Source of the DNA: Pseudomonas capeferrum
Lineage (GTDB): Bacteria > Pseudomonadota > Gammaproteobacteria > Pseudomonadales > Pseudomonadaceae
Assembly: GCF_013523055.1 (NCBI RefSeq)
Contig: NZ_JAAMQM010000023.1
Location: 42,424-106,423, forward strand
Reading direction: 5' to 3'
Length of the DNA: 64,000 bases
Below are positions 17,378-28,449 of the stretch, one piece after another (position 1 is the first letter of the stretch; every line of letters starts with the position of its first letter). The notes beneath the pieces were generated by a model. That model did no database searches, was not told the DNA's origin, and worked only from the letters and a program-made list of their open reading frames with translations. Position numbers and translations under genes: made by a program.

Positions 17378-17715
17378 TGATGTTCATCGGCGGTGTCCTG
17401 TGCGCCTATGGCGGCATGCTCGGACTCTGCCAGGGACTGGAACGACATTACAAACAGGTCTGGGGCAAGCCTTGCGCACCTTGGCGAAGTCGTGTCCTGC
17501 GCGGGCTGGGCTGGGTCGGACTGGTGGCGAGCCTGTTGCTGTGCGTGCAGGCCTGGGGCTGGGCCATGGGGCCGGTGGCGTGGTTCGGCGCGATGTCCCT
17601 GGCCGGGCTGGCGCTGGTGATGCTGCTGCCCTACTGGCCGCGATTGGCCGTCAGCTTGGCGGTTGCGTTGCCAGTATGGGGTGCGGTGTCGCTCTCGCCC
17701 CTTGCGGTGGGGTAG
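17374..17715 (+). CDS. DUF3325 small membrane protein, iron-uptake operon
   Basis: A 113-residue protein with four hydrophobic segments, resembling the DUF3325 family, whose genes accompany PepSY and DUF3649 genes in siderophore loci. Only the operon context suggests its role, probably as a subunit or partner of the PepSY reductase in the inner membrane. GGAGG lies about 10 bases before the ATG, which overlaps the PepSY stop (ATGA). A bidirectional hairpin follows. Confidence 0.82.
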   Translation: MMMFIGGVLCAYGGMLGLCQGLERHYKQVWGKPCAPWRSRVLRGLGWVGLVASLLLCVQAWGWAMGPVAWFGAMSLAGLALVMLLPYWPRLAVSLAVALPVWGAVSLSPLAVG

Positions 17716-17717
17716 TG

Positions 17718-17743
17718 CGCCGGGCGGCAGCGAGCGCCCGGCG
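17718..17743. terminator. Bidirectional terminator hairpin between convergent operons
   Basis: CGCCGGGCG and CGCCCGGCG form a perfect 9-bp stem with an 8-base loop, filling the gap between the DUF3325 stop (17715) and the nppD stop (17752). No strong T tract on either side. Confidence 0.65.
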
Positions 17744-17751
17744 TTGCCGTA

Positions 17752-19371
<1,620 letters not shown>

Positions 19372-19372
19372 C

Positions 19373-20392
19373 TCACTTCCTCGGGTCGAAGGCGTCGCGG
19401 GCGGATTCGCCGATGAATACCAGCAGGCTCAGCATCAGGGCGAGCACGGCGAAGGCGCTGATGCCCAGCCAGGGCGCCTGCAGGTTGGACTTGCCCTGGG
19501 CAACCAGCTCGCCCAGTGATGGAGCACCGGGCGGCAGGCCGAAACCGAGGAAGTCCAGGGCGGTCAGGGTGCCGATGGCGCCGGTGAGGATGAACGGCAT
19601 GAAAGTCATGGTCGAGATCATCGCGTTGGGCAGGATATGCCGGTACATGATCGCGCCGTTGCGCATGCCCAGGGCGCGTGCGGCGCGCACGTACTCGAGG
19701 TTGCGCCCGCGCAGGAACTCGGCGCGCACCACATCGACCAGGCTCATCCAGGAAAACAGCAGCATGATGCCCAGCAACCACCAGAAGTTGGGCTGCACGA
19801 AACTGGCGAGAATGATCAGCAGGTAGAGTACCGGCAAGCCCGACCAGATCTCCAGAAAACGCTGGCCTGCCAGGTCGACCCAGCCGCCGTAGAAGCCTTG
19901 TAGCGCGCCCGCGATGACCCCGATGATGGAACTGAGCACCGTCAGCGTGAGGGCGAACAGCACCGACACGCGGAAGCCGTAGATCACCCGCGCCATGACA
20001 TCGCGGCCCTGGTCATCGGTCCCCAGCCAGTTCTCCGCCGACGGCGGCGCCGGGGCGGGAACCTTGAGGTCGTAGTTGATGCTCTGGTAGCTGAACGGGA
20101 TCGGTGCCCAGAGCACCCAGCTCTGCTTGGCCGCGAGCAGTTCGCGGATGTACGGGCTCTTGTAGTTGGCTTCGAGGGGGAATTCGCCTCCGAAGGCGGT
20201 TTCCGGGTAGCGCTTGAGCGCCGGGAAATACCACTCTCCGTCGTAGCGTACGGCCAGCGGCTTGTCGTTGGCGATCAGCTCGGCGCCCAGGCTCAGGCCG
20301 AACAGGATCAGGAACAGCCAGAGTGACCACCAGCCGCGGCGGTTGGCCTTGAAACGCTCGAAGCGTCGTCGATTCAGGGGGGACAAAGCCAT
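19373..20392 (-). CDS. nppC: Peptide ABC transporter permease (YejE-like)
   Basis: Inner-membrane permease of 339 residues. A first helix (about 21-41) is followed by a long periplasmic segment (about 43-125) characteristic of YejE. Five further helices follow, with the cytoplasmic EAA loop near YVRAARALGMRNGAIMYRHI, which contacts the ATPase. ENWLGTDDQGRDVMARV is the usual OppC-type entry motif. Start and stop are each separated from neighbouring npp genes by a single base, so translation is coupled. It forms the channel with NppB. Confidence 0.93.
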   Translation of the reverse strand: MALSPLNRRRFERFKANRRGWWSLWLFLILFGLSLGAELIANDKPLAVRYDGEWYFPALKRYPETAFGGEFPLEANYKSPYIRELLAAKQSWVLWAPIPFSYQSINYDLKVPAPAPPSAENWLGTDDQGRDVMARVIYGFRVSVLFALTLTVLSSIIGVIAGALQGFYGGWVDLAGQRFLEIWSGLPVLYLLIILASFVQPNFWWLLGIMLLFSWMSLVDVVRAEFLRGRNLEYVRAARALGMRNGAIMYRHILPNAMISTMTFMPFILTGAIGTLTALDFLGFGLPPGAPSLGELVAQGKSNLQAPWLGISAFAVLALMLSLLVFIGESARDAFDPRK

Positions 20393-20393
20393 T

Positions 20394-21467
20394 TCAATGC
20401 TCCCGGCTGGCGAAGTCGATACGCGGATCGACCAGGGTATAGGTCAGGTCGCCGATCAGCTTCACCACCAGCCCCAGCAGGGTGAAGATGAACAGGGTGC
20501 CGAAGACCACCGGGTAATCGCGGTTGATGGCCGCCTCGAAACTCATCAGGCCGAGACCATCCAGGGAAAAGATCACTTCGATCAGCAACGAGCCGGTGAA
20601 GAAGATACCAATGAACGCCGATGGGAAACCGGCGATGACCAGCAGCATGGCGTTGCGGAAGACATGACCGTAGAGGACTCGGGATCGGCTCAAGCCCTTG
20701 GCCTTGGCGGTAACCACGTACTGCTTGTTGATTTCGTCGAGGAAGCTGTTCTTGGTCAGCAAGGTCATGGTGGCGAAGTTGCCGATGACCAGGGCGGTGA
20801 TCGGTAGCACCAGGTGCCAGAAGTAATCGAGGATCTTGCCCGTGGTGCTCAGCTCGTCGAAGTTGTTGGAGGTCAGCCCACGCAAGGGGAACCAGTCGAA
20901 GTAGCTGCCCCCGGCGAACAGCACGATGAGCAGGATGGCGAAGAGGAACGCCGGGATGGCATAGCCGACGATGATCGCCGAGCTGGTCCAGACGTCGAAG
21001 TGACTGCCATGGCGCACCGCCTTGGCGATTCCCAGCGGGATCGACACCAGGTACATGATCAGGGTGCTCCACAGCCCCAATGAGATCGACACCGGCATCT
21101 TCTCGACGATCAGGTCGAGGACCTTGGCGTCGCGGAAGAAACTGTCGCCGAAGTCGAGTCGGGCGTAGTTCTTGATCATGATCCACAGGCGTTCCGGGGC
21201 CGGCTTGTCGAAACCGTACATGCGCTCGATTTCCGCGATCAGTGCCGGATCCAGGCCTTGGGCGCCCCGGTAGCTGGAGCCGGCGACCGACACCTCGGCG
21301 CCCCCACCGGCGATGCGGCTGGTGGCGCCGTCGAAGCCCTCCAGCTTGGCGATCATCTGGTCCACCGGTCCGCCAGGCGCGGCTTGGACGATGATGAAGT
21401 TGATGATCAGGATGCCCAGGAGGGTGGGAATGATCAGCAGCAGGCGGCGCAGGATATAGGCAAGCAT
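20394..21467 (-). CDS. nppB: Peptide ABC transporter permease (YejB-like)
   Basis: Inner-membrane permease of 357 residues with six predicted helices and the OppB-type EAA loop around YVVTAKAKGLSRSRVLYGHV. The N-terminus MLAYILRRLLLIIPTLLGI is the classical first helix of this family, so the ATG at 21467 is chosen over the in-frame start at 21503, which lies inside nppA2. An insert near residues 45-75, rich in glycine and serine, is typical of YejB homologues. It pairs with NppC to form the translocation path. Confidence 0.93.
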   Translation of the reverse strand: MLAYILRRLLLIIPTLLGILIINFIIVQAAPGGPVDQMIAKLEGFDGATSRIAGGGAEVSVAGSSYRGAQGLDPALIAEIERMYGFDKPAPERLWIMIKNYARLDFGDSFFRDAKVLDLIVEKMPVSISLGLWSTLIMYLVSIPLGIAKAVRHGSHFDVWTSSAIIVGYAIPAFLFAILLIVLFAGGSYFDWFPLRGLTSNNFDELSTTGKILDYFWHLVLPITALVIGNFATMTLLTKNSFLDEINKQYVVTAKAKGLSRSRVLYGHVFRNAMLLVIAGFPSAFIGIFFTGSLLIEVIFSLDGLGLMSFEAAINRDYPVVFGTLFIFTLLGLVVKLIGDLTYTLVDPRIDFASREH

Positions 21468-21468
21468 G

Positions 21469-23307
21469 TCAGTGCGCCTCGTCCTTGACCGAATCGCTCG
21501 CATCCCCTGGCTGCGGTATCGTCGGGCTCACGTCGGGTTTGATCCACCAGGTATTGATGCCGATATCGTACTTGGGCGACACCTCGGGATGGCCGATATG
21601 GTTCCAGTACGCCACGCGCCAGGTCTTGATGTGCCAGTTGGGAATGACGTAGTAGCCCCATAGCAGCACGCGGTCCAGGGCACGGGTATGGGCGATCAGG
21701 CTTTGCCGCGAATCGGCGTTGATCAGACTATCGACCAGGCTGTCGATCGCCGGGTCGCGCAGCCCGATGAAATTCCGGCTGCCTGGGTTGTCGGCGCTGC
21801 TGCTCGACCAGTATTCACGTTGTTCGTTGCCCGGTGAGCTGGACTGCGGAAAGCCGGCGACCAGCATGTCGAAGTCGCGCGAACGCAGGCGGTTGATGTA
21901 CTGGGACGTGTCGACACGGCGGATGTTGAGCTCGATGCCTAGGTCGGCCAGGTTGCGCTTGAAAGGCAGCAGGACCCGTTCGAATTCGGTCTGCACCAAC
22001 ATGAATTCCAGGGATACCGGTTTGCCCTGGGTGTCGACCATCTTGTCGTCGACGATCTTCCAGCCAGCGGCCTGCAGCAGTTTGTAGGCCTTGCGTTGCT
22101 GCTCGCGGATCATGCCGCTGCCATCGCTCACCGGGTTGGCGAAGGCCTGGGTGAATACCTGCTCCGGTACTTGGCCACGCAGGGGCTCGAGAATCTTCAG
22201 CTCGTCAGCGCCGGGAAGACCGCGGGCGGCCATCTCGGAGTTCTCGAAGTAGCTGCCGGTGCGGGTGTAGGCCCCGTTGAACAGCTGCCTGTTGGTCCAT
22301 TCGTAATCCAGCAGCAGGCTCAGCGCTTCGCGGACCCGTACATCCTGGAAGATCGGTCGACGCAGGTTGTAGACGAAACCCTGCATGCCGGTGGGGTTGC
22401 CGTTAGGCAGCTCTTCGCGGACCAGGCGTCCCTCGCGTACCGGCGGCACGTCGTAGGCGGTAGCCCAGTTCTTCGCGGTTCGTTCCTCCCAATAGTCGAA
22501 CTGCCCGGCCTTGAGTGCTTCCAACGCGACGGTATTGTCGCGATACGAATCGTAGGTCATCTGGTCGAAGTTGTACTGACCGCGGTTGATCGGCAGATCC
22601 TTGGCCCAATAGTCCTTGACCCGCTCGTAGCGAATCGAGCGCCCGGGCTTCACGTCGGCTACCCGGTAGGGGCCACTGCCCAGCGGGATCTCCAGGTTGC
22701 CACGGGTAAATTCGCGGCCTTGCCACCAGTGCTTGGGGAGCACCGGCAGTTGTCCGAGAATCAGCGGCAGTTCGCGGTTGTTCTTGTGCTTGAACTTGAA
22801 AAGCACCTGCAGGGGCTGCTCGGCGATCACTTCGGCGACGTCCGCGTAATAGGCGCGGTAGAGCGGGGCACCGTCCTTCATCAGGGTATTGAAGGTGAAT
22901 ACCACGTCTTCGGCGCGGATCGGGTGGCCATCATGGAAGCGTGCTTGCGGGCGCAGGTAGAAGCGCACCCAGCCATTGTCCGGGGCTTTTTCGATCTTGC
23001 CGGCAACCAGGCCGTATTCGGTGAAGGGTTCGTCCAGACTTTGACGCATCAAGGTGTCGTAGATCGCGCTGATGTCTTCGGCCGCTACCCCTTTGTTGAT
23101 GAAGGGGTTGAGGCTATCGAAGCCGCCGAAGCTGGACTGGCGGAAGGTTCCGCCCTTGGGGGCGTCCGGGTTGACGTAGGCGAAGTGCTTGAAGTCGGCC
23201 GGGTACTTGGGCGGCTCGTCGTACAGGGTCAATGCATGTTTTGGCGTGGCCAGCGCGCACGTGCTCAGGCAGGCGAGCAGCAGGCCGCCGACGATCTTTG
23301 ACATCAT
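21469..23307 (-). CDS. nppA2: Peptide ABC transporter substrate-binding protein 2
   Basis: Periplasmic binding protein of 612 residues from the YejA branch of SBP family 5. The signal peptide covers about residues 1-21 (ending ALA). The mature protein starts with the family segment FAYVNPDAPKGGTFRQSSFGGFDSLNPF. LGSGPYRV and FDYWEERTAKNWATAYD are further family landmarks. The start at 23307 (ATGATG) overlaps the nppA1 stop; the second ATG at 23304 is also possible. It is one of two tandem paralogues; having two receptors for one permease likely widens the peptide range. Confidence 0.92.
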   Translation of the reverse strand: MMSKIVGGLLLACLSTCALATPKHALTLYDEPPKYPADFKHFAYVNPDAPKGGTFRQSSFGGFDSLNPFINKGVAAEDISAIYDTLMRQSLDEPFTEYGLVAGKIEKAPDNGWVRFYLRPQARFHDGHPIRAEDVVFTFNTLMKDGAPLYRAYYADVAEVIAEQPLQVLFKFKHKNNRELPLILGQLPVLPKHWWQGREFTRGNLEIPLGSGPYRVADVKPGRSIRYERVKDYWAKDLPINRGQYNFDQMTYDSYRDNTVALEALKAGQFDYWEERTAKNWATAYDVPPVREGRLVREELPNGNPTGMQGFVYNLRRPIFQDVRVREALSLLLDYEWTNRQLFNGAYTRTGSYFENSEMAARGLPGADELKILEPLRGQVPEQVFTQAFANPVSDGSGMIREQQRKAYKLLQAAGWKIVDDKMVDTQGKPVSLEFMLVQTEFERVLLPFKRNLADLGIELNIRRVDTSQYINRLRSRDFDMLVAGFPQSSSPGNEQREYWSSSSADNPGSRNFIGLRDPAIDSLVDSLINADSRQSLIAHTRALDRVLLWGYYVIPNWHIKTWRVAYWNHIGHPEVSPKYDIGINTWWIKPDVSPTIPQPGDASDSVKDEAH

Positions 23308-25136
23308 TGGGCTTTCTCCGAAGTCTTGAGCCACCAGCTGTTCAGGCCCAGGGTGTAGGGCGGCGTGGTGACGAAGGCGAACCGGTTGCGGTAGGCCAGG
23401 CGATGATTGTCGAGATACCAGTTGGGAATCATGTAGTAGTGCCAGGACAGCACGCGATCGATGGCGCGTGCCGCGGCGACCTGGTCATCCCGAGTACGGG
23501 CCGCGAGCAGGGTATCGAGCAGGTGATCGATCACCGGGTCCTGAACACCGGCGTAGTTCTTGCTGCCCTTGATCCCGGCTTGGCTGGAATGGAAGTACAA
23601 CCACTGCTCCAGCCCTGGGCTGAGCGTCTGGCCCATGGTCATCAGGATCATGTCGAAGTCGAACTGGTCCAGCCGCTGTTTGTACTGGGCGCGGTCAACC
23701 GTGCGCAGCTGCGCCTGGATGCCGATGCTGGCGAGATTCTCGACGTAGGGTTGCAGAATGCGCTCGAGGTTGGGATTGACCAGCAGCAATTCCATCTGCA
23801 AGGGCTGGCCCTGGCTGTCGACCAGGCGCTGACCCTGGAGCTTCCAGCCCGCGTCGGCGAGCAGGCCCAGGACCTGGCGCAGGGTCTGGCGGCTGATGCC
23901 GCGGCCGTCGGTGTGACTGACCTGATAGGGTTCGGTGAATAACCGGGCAGGTAGCTGGTCGCGGTAGGGCGTCAAGAGCAGCCACTCCTTGCCAATCGGC
24001 AGGCCGCTGGCGGCGAACTCGCTGTTCGGATAGTAGCTGGTCGAGCGCCGATAGGCGCCGCTGAACAGGGCGCGATTGGTCCACTCGAAGTCGAGCATCA
24101 GGCCCAGGGCCTGACGTACCCGGGGATCGCTGAACGGGGCTCGCCGGCTGTTCATGAACAGGCCCTGGGTCTGGGTCGGGATGCGGTGCGCGATCTGCGC
24201 CTTGATCACCTCGCCCCGACGAACCGCGGGAAAGTTGTAGCCGTTGGCCCAATTCTTCGCCTGATGCTCGATATAGATGTCGAATTCGCCTGCCTTGAAC
24301 GCTTCGAAAGCGACTGTGGCATCGCGATAGAACTCATACTCGACCCGGTCATAGTTGTACTTGCCGCGGTTGACCGCCAGATTCTTGCCCCAGTAGTTCT
24401 TCACTCGCTGGAAAATCAGGCTGCGGCCTGGCTTTACCTGGGTAATCCGGTAGGGGCCGCTGCCCAGTGGTGGTTCGAAGGTCGTCGCCTTGAAGTCACG
24501 CCCTTGCCAGTAGTGCTTGGGCAGTACCGGCATCTCGCCCAGGCGCAGGATCAGCAGCGGATTACCCGCGCGCTTGAAGACGAAACGGATGCGCAGGGGA
24601 CCCAGGATATCGACCCGCTGCACTTCCTGCAGGTTGGTGCGGTAGCTCGGATGGCCGTCCTTGAGCAATGTGCGGTAGGAAAAAGCCACATCGGCGGCGG
24701 TGATCGGTTTGCCGTCGTGGAATCGCGCTTCGGGACGCAGATTGAACACTACCCAGCTGCGGTCTTCGCTGTACTCCACCGAACGGGCGATCAGTCCGTA
24801 GCTGGAGGTCGGCTCGTCGCCAGAGGGGTCGTACTGGCCAGTGCCGACCATCAGCGGCTCGTTCAGCTCGCTGATGCCGTACTGAAGGAAATTCGGTGTG
24901 CTGACCGGGCTACTGCCCTTGAAGGTATAGGGGTTCAACGTATCGAAGGTGCCGAACGCCATGGCCCGCAAGGTACCGCCCTTGGGGGCCTGCGGGTTGA
25001 CCCAGTCGAAATGGGTGAACGTGGCTGGGTACTTGAGCGTGCCGAACTGCGCGTAACCGTGGCTTTCGCTCACTGTCGCGCCCGCGGAAAAGCTCAAGGC
25101 CAGGCTGAATGACAGCAACAGGAGGGGACGTATCAA
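23304..25136 (-). CDS. nppA1: Peptide ABC transporter substrate-binding protein 1
   Basis: Periplasmic binding protein of 610 residues, first gene of the npp operon and a paralogue of the next gene. Signal peptide at about 1-20 (ending AGA). Shared landmarks include FDWVNPQAPKGGTLRAMAFGTFDTLNP, LGSGPYRITQV and FDIYIEHQAKNWANGYNF. Divergence from nppA2 is substantial, so the duplication is old and ligands probably differ. The spacer 25137-25247 to mltD should contain the operon promoter, though no clear -35/-10 pair stands out. Confidence 0.92.
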   Translation of the reverse strand: MIRPLLLLSFSLALSFSAGATVSESHGYAQFGTLKYPATFTHFDWVNPQAPKGGTLRAMAFGTFDTLNPYTFKGSSPVSTPNFLQYGISELNEPLMVGTGQYDPSGDEPTSSYGLIARSVEYSEDRSWVVFNLRPEARFHDGKPITAADVAFSYRTLLKDGHPSYRTNLQEVQRVDILGPLRIRFVFKRAGNPLLILRLGEMPVLPKHYWQGRDFKATTFEPPLGSGPYRITQVKPGRSLIFQRVKNYWGKNLAVNRGKYNYDRVEYEFYRDATVAFEAFKAGEFDIYIEHQAKNWANGYNFPAVRRGEVIKAQIAHRIPTQTQGLFMNSRRAPFSDPRVRQALGLMLDFEWTNRALFSGAYRRSTSYYPNSEFAASGLPIGKEWLLLTPYRDQLPARLFTEPYQVSHTDGRGISRQTLRQVLGLLADAGWKLQGQRLVDSQGQPLQMELLLVNPNLERILQPYVENLASIGIQAQLRTVDRAQYKQRLDQFDFDMILMTMGQTLSPGLEQWLYFHSSQAGIKGSKNYAGVQDPVIDHLLDTLLAARTRDDQVAAARAIDRVLSWHYYMIPNWYLDNHRLAYRNRFAFVTTPPYTLGLNSWWLKTSEKAQ

Positions 25137-25247
25137 GTCAGAGATCCGATCCAGGCGGCTTGGGCTTTGGTCGGGCTACAGTAACAGCTTGTCTGGGATG
25201 GAAAAAGAGTACCGCGCAGGCGTCTTCGACGGCCCGCGCAGGAGAGA

Positions 25248-26681
25248 TCAGCGGCCTACGTAGACGGTCAGGGTCTGCCCAGGCTTGAGGGCATGCCCAC
25301 TGCGTGGGTTCCAGCGCTTGAGGTGCTTCATTTCGACGTTGAAACGCTTGGCCACCAGATACAGAGAGTCACCTTTGCGTACCTTGTATTGGGTGGAGCG
25401 CTGCTTGGCCGCGGCAACGCTGTCGGCACGCGCAGTGGACGCGCTGCCGCCGCGCAACGCCAGGACCTGACCGGCCTTGAGACGACTGCCAGGCAGGCGG
25501 TTCCAACGTTGCAGGTCTTTCACCGACACCCGGTTGGCGCGAGCGATGCTGGCAAGATTGTCGCCGCGCTTGACGCGGTAGCTGCGGGTGGCGCGCACCG
25601 GCGCGGCGGCTTCGGCCAGGGCCGCTTCGAATACGGCCTTGCGTGGCTGCAGGCTGAGCAGCTCCTCGGGCTTGAGGTTCGACAGGCTGTCGGACAGCAG
25701 CTGAGCCTTGGCGGTCGGCACCAGCAATTGCTTGGGCCCGTCCACGGTCATGTGCTTCTTGAATGCCGGGTTGAGCTGGATCAGTTCGTCTTCGTCGATA
25801 CCGGAGAAGGCCGCCACGCGCGAAAGATCGAGCCGTTCGCTGATGGCCACCGCTTCGAAATAGGGTTCGTTGGGAATCGGGCTCAAGCTGACGCCATAGG
25901 CCTGCGGGGTCATGACCACCTGCGACAGGGCCAACAACTTGGGCACGTAGTTGCGGGTTTCCTGAGGCAGCGGCAGGTTCCAGAAATCCGTCGGCAGGCC
26001 GAGCTTTTCATTGCGCTCGATCGCGCGGCTCACGGTACCTTCACCCGCATTGTAGGCTGCCAGGGCCAGCAGCCAGTCGCCGTTGAACATGTCGTGCAGA
26101 CGGCTGAGGTAGTCGAGCGCGGCGTTGGTCGACGCGGTAATGTCGCGGCGACCGTCGTAGAAGTTGGTCTGGCGCAGATTGAAGTAGCGCCCGGTCGAAG
26201 GGATGAACTGCCACAGGCCGACCGCGTGGGCATGCGAGTACGCCATCGGGTTGTAGGCGCTTTCAATGGCGGGCAGCAGGGCCAGTTCGAGCGGCATGTC
26301 ACGTTCTTCAAGGCGCTCGACGATATAGTGCAGATAAAGACTGCCGCGCTCGCCCATCATGGTCAGGTTGGATGGATTGCTGGCAAACCACAGGCGCTGC
26401 TGCTCGATACGCGGGTTGACGTCGATTTCATGCTGCAGGGTAAAGCCCTGGCGCATGCGTTCCCAGACATCGGTGGGCGCCTGCTCGACAGGCTTTACCT
26501 GCACGGTCACCGGTTTGTGCTTGATCCGCACCTGTTGAGTGTGCGCGCGAACGCTGGCGGCTTCATCGACCGGACGGGTGCTCTGGCAGCCCACCAAGGT
26601 GGCGGCCAGGGCCAGCGCACTGACTTGCGCGAGGCGCATCAAGGCGACGGAATGAGCGGTTCTGCGGCTACGAAAAGGCAT
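25248..26681 (-). CDS. mltD: Membrane-bound lytic murein transglycosylase D
   Basis: Outer-membrane lipoprotein of 477 residues that cleaves peptidoglycan glycan strands. The lipobox LVGC places the lipidated cysteine at residue 32. The SLT domain follows, with catalytic Glu140 in LLPAIESAYNP and the downstream GLWQFIPSTGR and ALAAYNAGEGTV motifs. Two LysM glycan-binding repeats occur at about 360-405 and 430-476 (YRVKRGDNLASIA and YKVRKGDSLYLVA). It is adjacent to nppA1 and gloB as in other pseudomonads and is probably transcribed separately. Confidence 0.95.
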   Translation of the reverse strand: MPFRSRRTAHSVALMRLAQVSALALAATLVGCQSTRPVDEAASVRAHTQQVRIKHKPVTVQVKPVEQAPTDVWERMRQGFTLQHEIDVNPRIEQQRLWFASNPSNLTMMGERGSLYLHYIVERLEERDMPLELALLPAIESAYNPMAYSHAHAVGLWQFIPSTGRYFNLRQTNFYDGRRDITASTNAALDYLSRLHDMFNGDWLLALAAYNAGEGTVSRAIERNEKLGLPTDFWNLPLPQETRNYVPKLLALSQVVMTPQAYGVSLSPIPNEPYFEAVAISERLDLSRVAAFSGIDEDELIQLNPAFKKHMTVDGPKQLLVPTAKAQLLSDSLSNLKPEELLSLQPRKAVFEAALAEAAAPVRATRSYRVKRGDNLASIARANRVSVKDLQRWNRLPGSRLKAGQVLALRGGSASTARADSVAAAKQRSTQYKVRKGDSLYLVAKRFNVEMKHLKRWNPRSGHALKPGQTLTVYVGR

Positions 26682-26780
26682 CGGCGGGGACAGGCTTCCG
26701 GACGAAAAGTGGGGCGATTCTAGGAACCGCCCCCCACCGGGTCAACCTTTAAGCGTTCGTTGCGATATATCTTGGGAAGC

Positions 26781-27560
26781 CTAGAACCTGTCCTTCCATC
26801 GGCGCAATGCAGCAAAAACGGCGTTCGGGCTGTCTAGGGCTGCGTCTTCCCGTTCGTCCACTTTTTGTTTAACGGATGTTTCAGAAGTACGAATGAAGGG
26901 ATTGGTCAACCGCTCGAGAGCGATAGTTGATGGCAATGTGATGCGATTTTCACCGCGCAATCGGGTAACTTCAGCCAAACGTGCGGCGATGTCGGTATTT
27001 TCCGGTTCCACCGCCTGGGCGAAGCGCAGGTTGCTCATCGTATATTCGTGGGCACAATAGACCTGGGTATTGCCCGGCAACGCGGCGAGCCGCTCCAACG
27101 AAGCATGCATTTGCTCGGGAGTGCCCTCGAACAGTCGGCCGCAGCCGGCGGCGAACAGGGTATCGCCGCTGAACAGAACCGGAGTCGGTGTCTGCGCGGT
27201 GTAGAAGGCGATATGGCCCAGGGTATGGCCAGGCACGGCGAAGACATCGAAGGTAAGCCCCAGCACGGTGACCTGCCGCCCCCCGGCGAGCGCCAGGTCT
27301 CGCGCTGGTATGCGCTCGTTGGCCGGTCCGCTGACACGCGCCCCGGTCTCGTTGCGCAGGGCCTCGACCCCGCCGACATGGTCCTGGTGATGGTGGGTCA
27401 CCAGAATGTCTTCCAGCGTCCATTGCGGGTGGTCCCGCAACCACTGTCGTACGGGCGCGGCGTCACCGGGATCGACCACCGCGCAACGGCGTTTGGCGGT
27501 ATCCTGTAACAACCAGATGTAGTTATCCGAGAAAGCGGGGAGAGCATCGATCTGTATCAT
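26781..27560 (-). CDS. gloB: Hydroxyacylglutathione hydrolase (glyoxalase II)
   Basis: Cytoplasmic enzyme of 259 residues that hydrolyses S-lactoylglutathione to D-lactate and glutathione in methylglyoxal detoxification. The binuclear metal motif THHHQDH gives His56, His58, Asp60 and His61. VPGHTLGH and FSGDTLFAAGCGR hold further ligands, and YCAHEYT the last histidine. The ATG at 27560 is preferred because MIQIDALPAFSDNY is the invariant N-terminus; the longer frame to 27590 has no family match. It is divergent from the methyltransferase gene across an 86-base spacer. Confidence 0.95.
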   Translation of the reverse strand: MIQIDALPAFSDNYIWLLQDTAKRRCAVVDPGDAAPVRQWLRDHPQWTLEDILVTHHHQDHVGGVEALRNETGARVSGPANERIPARDLALAGGRQVTVLGLTFDVFAVPGHTLGHIAFYTAQTPTPVLFSGDTLFAAGCGRLFEGTPEQMHASLERLAALPGNTQVYCAHEYTMSNLRFAQAVEPENTDIAARLAEVTRLRGENRITLPSTIALERLTNPFIRTSETSVKQKVDEREDAALDSPNAVFAALRRWKDRF

Positions 27561-27646
27561 GGTGCGGATCCGAATCACCAAACGTGGCACATGTAGGCAT
27601 CTTAGCCGCGATCAGACGCGCTGAGAAACCTCGCAGGGAGAACGCA

Positions 27647-28405
27647 ATGACCGATCAAGCCTTCGCTCAGGCCGATCCCGAATGGCTGGAGCTGACACGC
27701 CTGGCTCGTGAGTGGTTCGGTGGGCCCCTCGGGCAACTGATGCTGCAGGAAGAACGCAAACTGCTCGAAGAGGAACTGGGACGCTATTTCGGTGGTTTCC
27801 TCGTGCATTACGGTCCCTGTGCGGAGGCTCCGGCGACAGCGCCGCAGGTACAGCGCAACGTGCGCCTGGGCGCGCCCTTGCCGGGCGTCGAGATCGTCTG
27901 CGAGGAACAGGCCTGGCCACTGGGCGAGCATGCCGCCGATGTGGTGGTGTTGCAGCATGGCCTGGATTTCAGCTTGTCACCCCACGGCCTGCTGCGCGAG
28001 GCGGCCAGCAGCGTACGCCCTGGCGGGCACCTGTTGATCGTCGGCATCAACCCCTGGAGCGGCTGGGGCGTGCGTCATCTGTTCGGCAAGGGTGCGTTGC
28101 GCAAGGCGCGTTGCATTTCGCCCTCGCGGGTCGGCGATTGGCTCAACCTGCTGGGTTTCGCGCTGGAGAAACGTCGCTTCGGGTGCTATCGTCCGCCGCT
28201 TGCCTCGCCAGCCTGGCAGCAGCGCCTGGCGGGCTGGGAGCGGGTGGCCGGTGGCTGGCAGAGCCTGGGCGGGGGCGTCTATCTGTTGGTAGCGCGCAAG
28301 ATGGTGGTCGGTTTGCGGCCACTGCGCCAGCAACGGCGCGAGCCCATGGGCAAGCTGCTGCCCTTGCCGATGGCCAAGGTCAACCGTCGACCCAGCGAGC
28401 CCTGA
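27647..28405 (+). CDS. Class I SAM-dependent methyltransferase (YafS-like)
   Basis: A 252-residue predicted methyltransferase lying between gloB and rnhA, the position of yafS in enterobacteria. The Rossmann-like core includes VRLGAPLPGVEIVCEEQ, DVVVLQHGLDFS and GGHLLIVGINPWSGWGV, where the usual glycine-rich SAM loop is weak; members of this family are often divergent. GGGAGAAC lies 4-11 bases before the ATG. Substrate unknown. The conserved neighbourhood suggests a housekeeping role but gives no specific pathway. Confidence 0.85.
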   Translation: MTDQAFAQADPEWLELTRLAREWFGGPLGQLMLQEERKLLEEELGRYFGGFLVHYGPCAEAPATAPQVQRNVRLGAPLPGVEIVCEEQAWPLGEHAADVVVLQHGLDFSLSPHGLLREAASSVRPGGHLLIVGINPWSGWGVRHLFGKGALRKARCISPSRVGDWLNLLGFALEKRRFGCYRPPLASPAWQQRLAGWERVAGGWQSLGGGVYLLVARKMVVGLRPLRQQRREPMGKLLPLPMAKVNRRPSEP

Positions 28406-28449
28406 TCCGCGTCCCGCGATCGATAACCCTGAACAAACAAAGGCTGTGA

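Noticed and set aside
22096..23301. 401-codon open frame opposite nppA2
   Set aside because: Mirror frame of a well-recognised binding-protein gene; the composition is rich in Val/Gly/Gln as expected for antisense reading.
25293..26723. 476-codon plus-strand frame opposite mltD
   Set aside because: Antisense shadow; mltD has lipobox, catalytic Glu and LysM repeats on the other strand.
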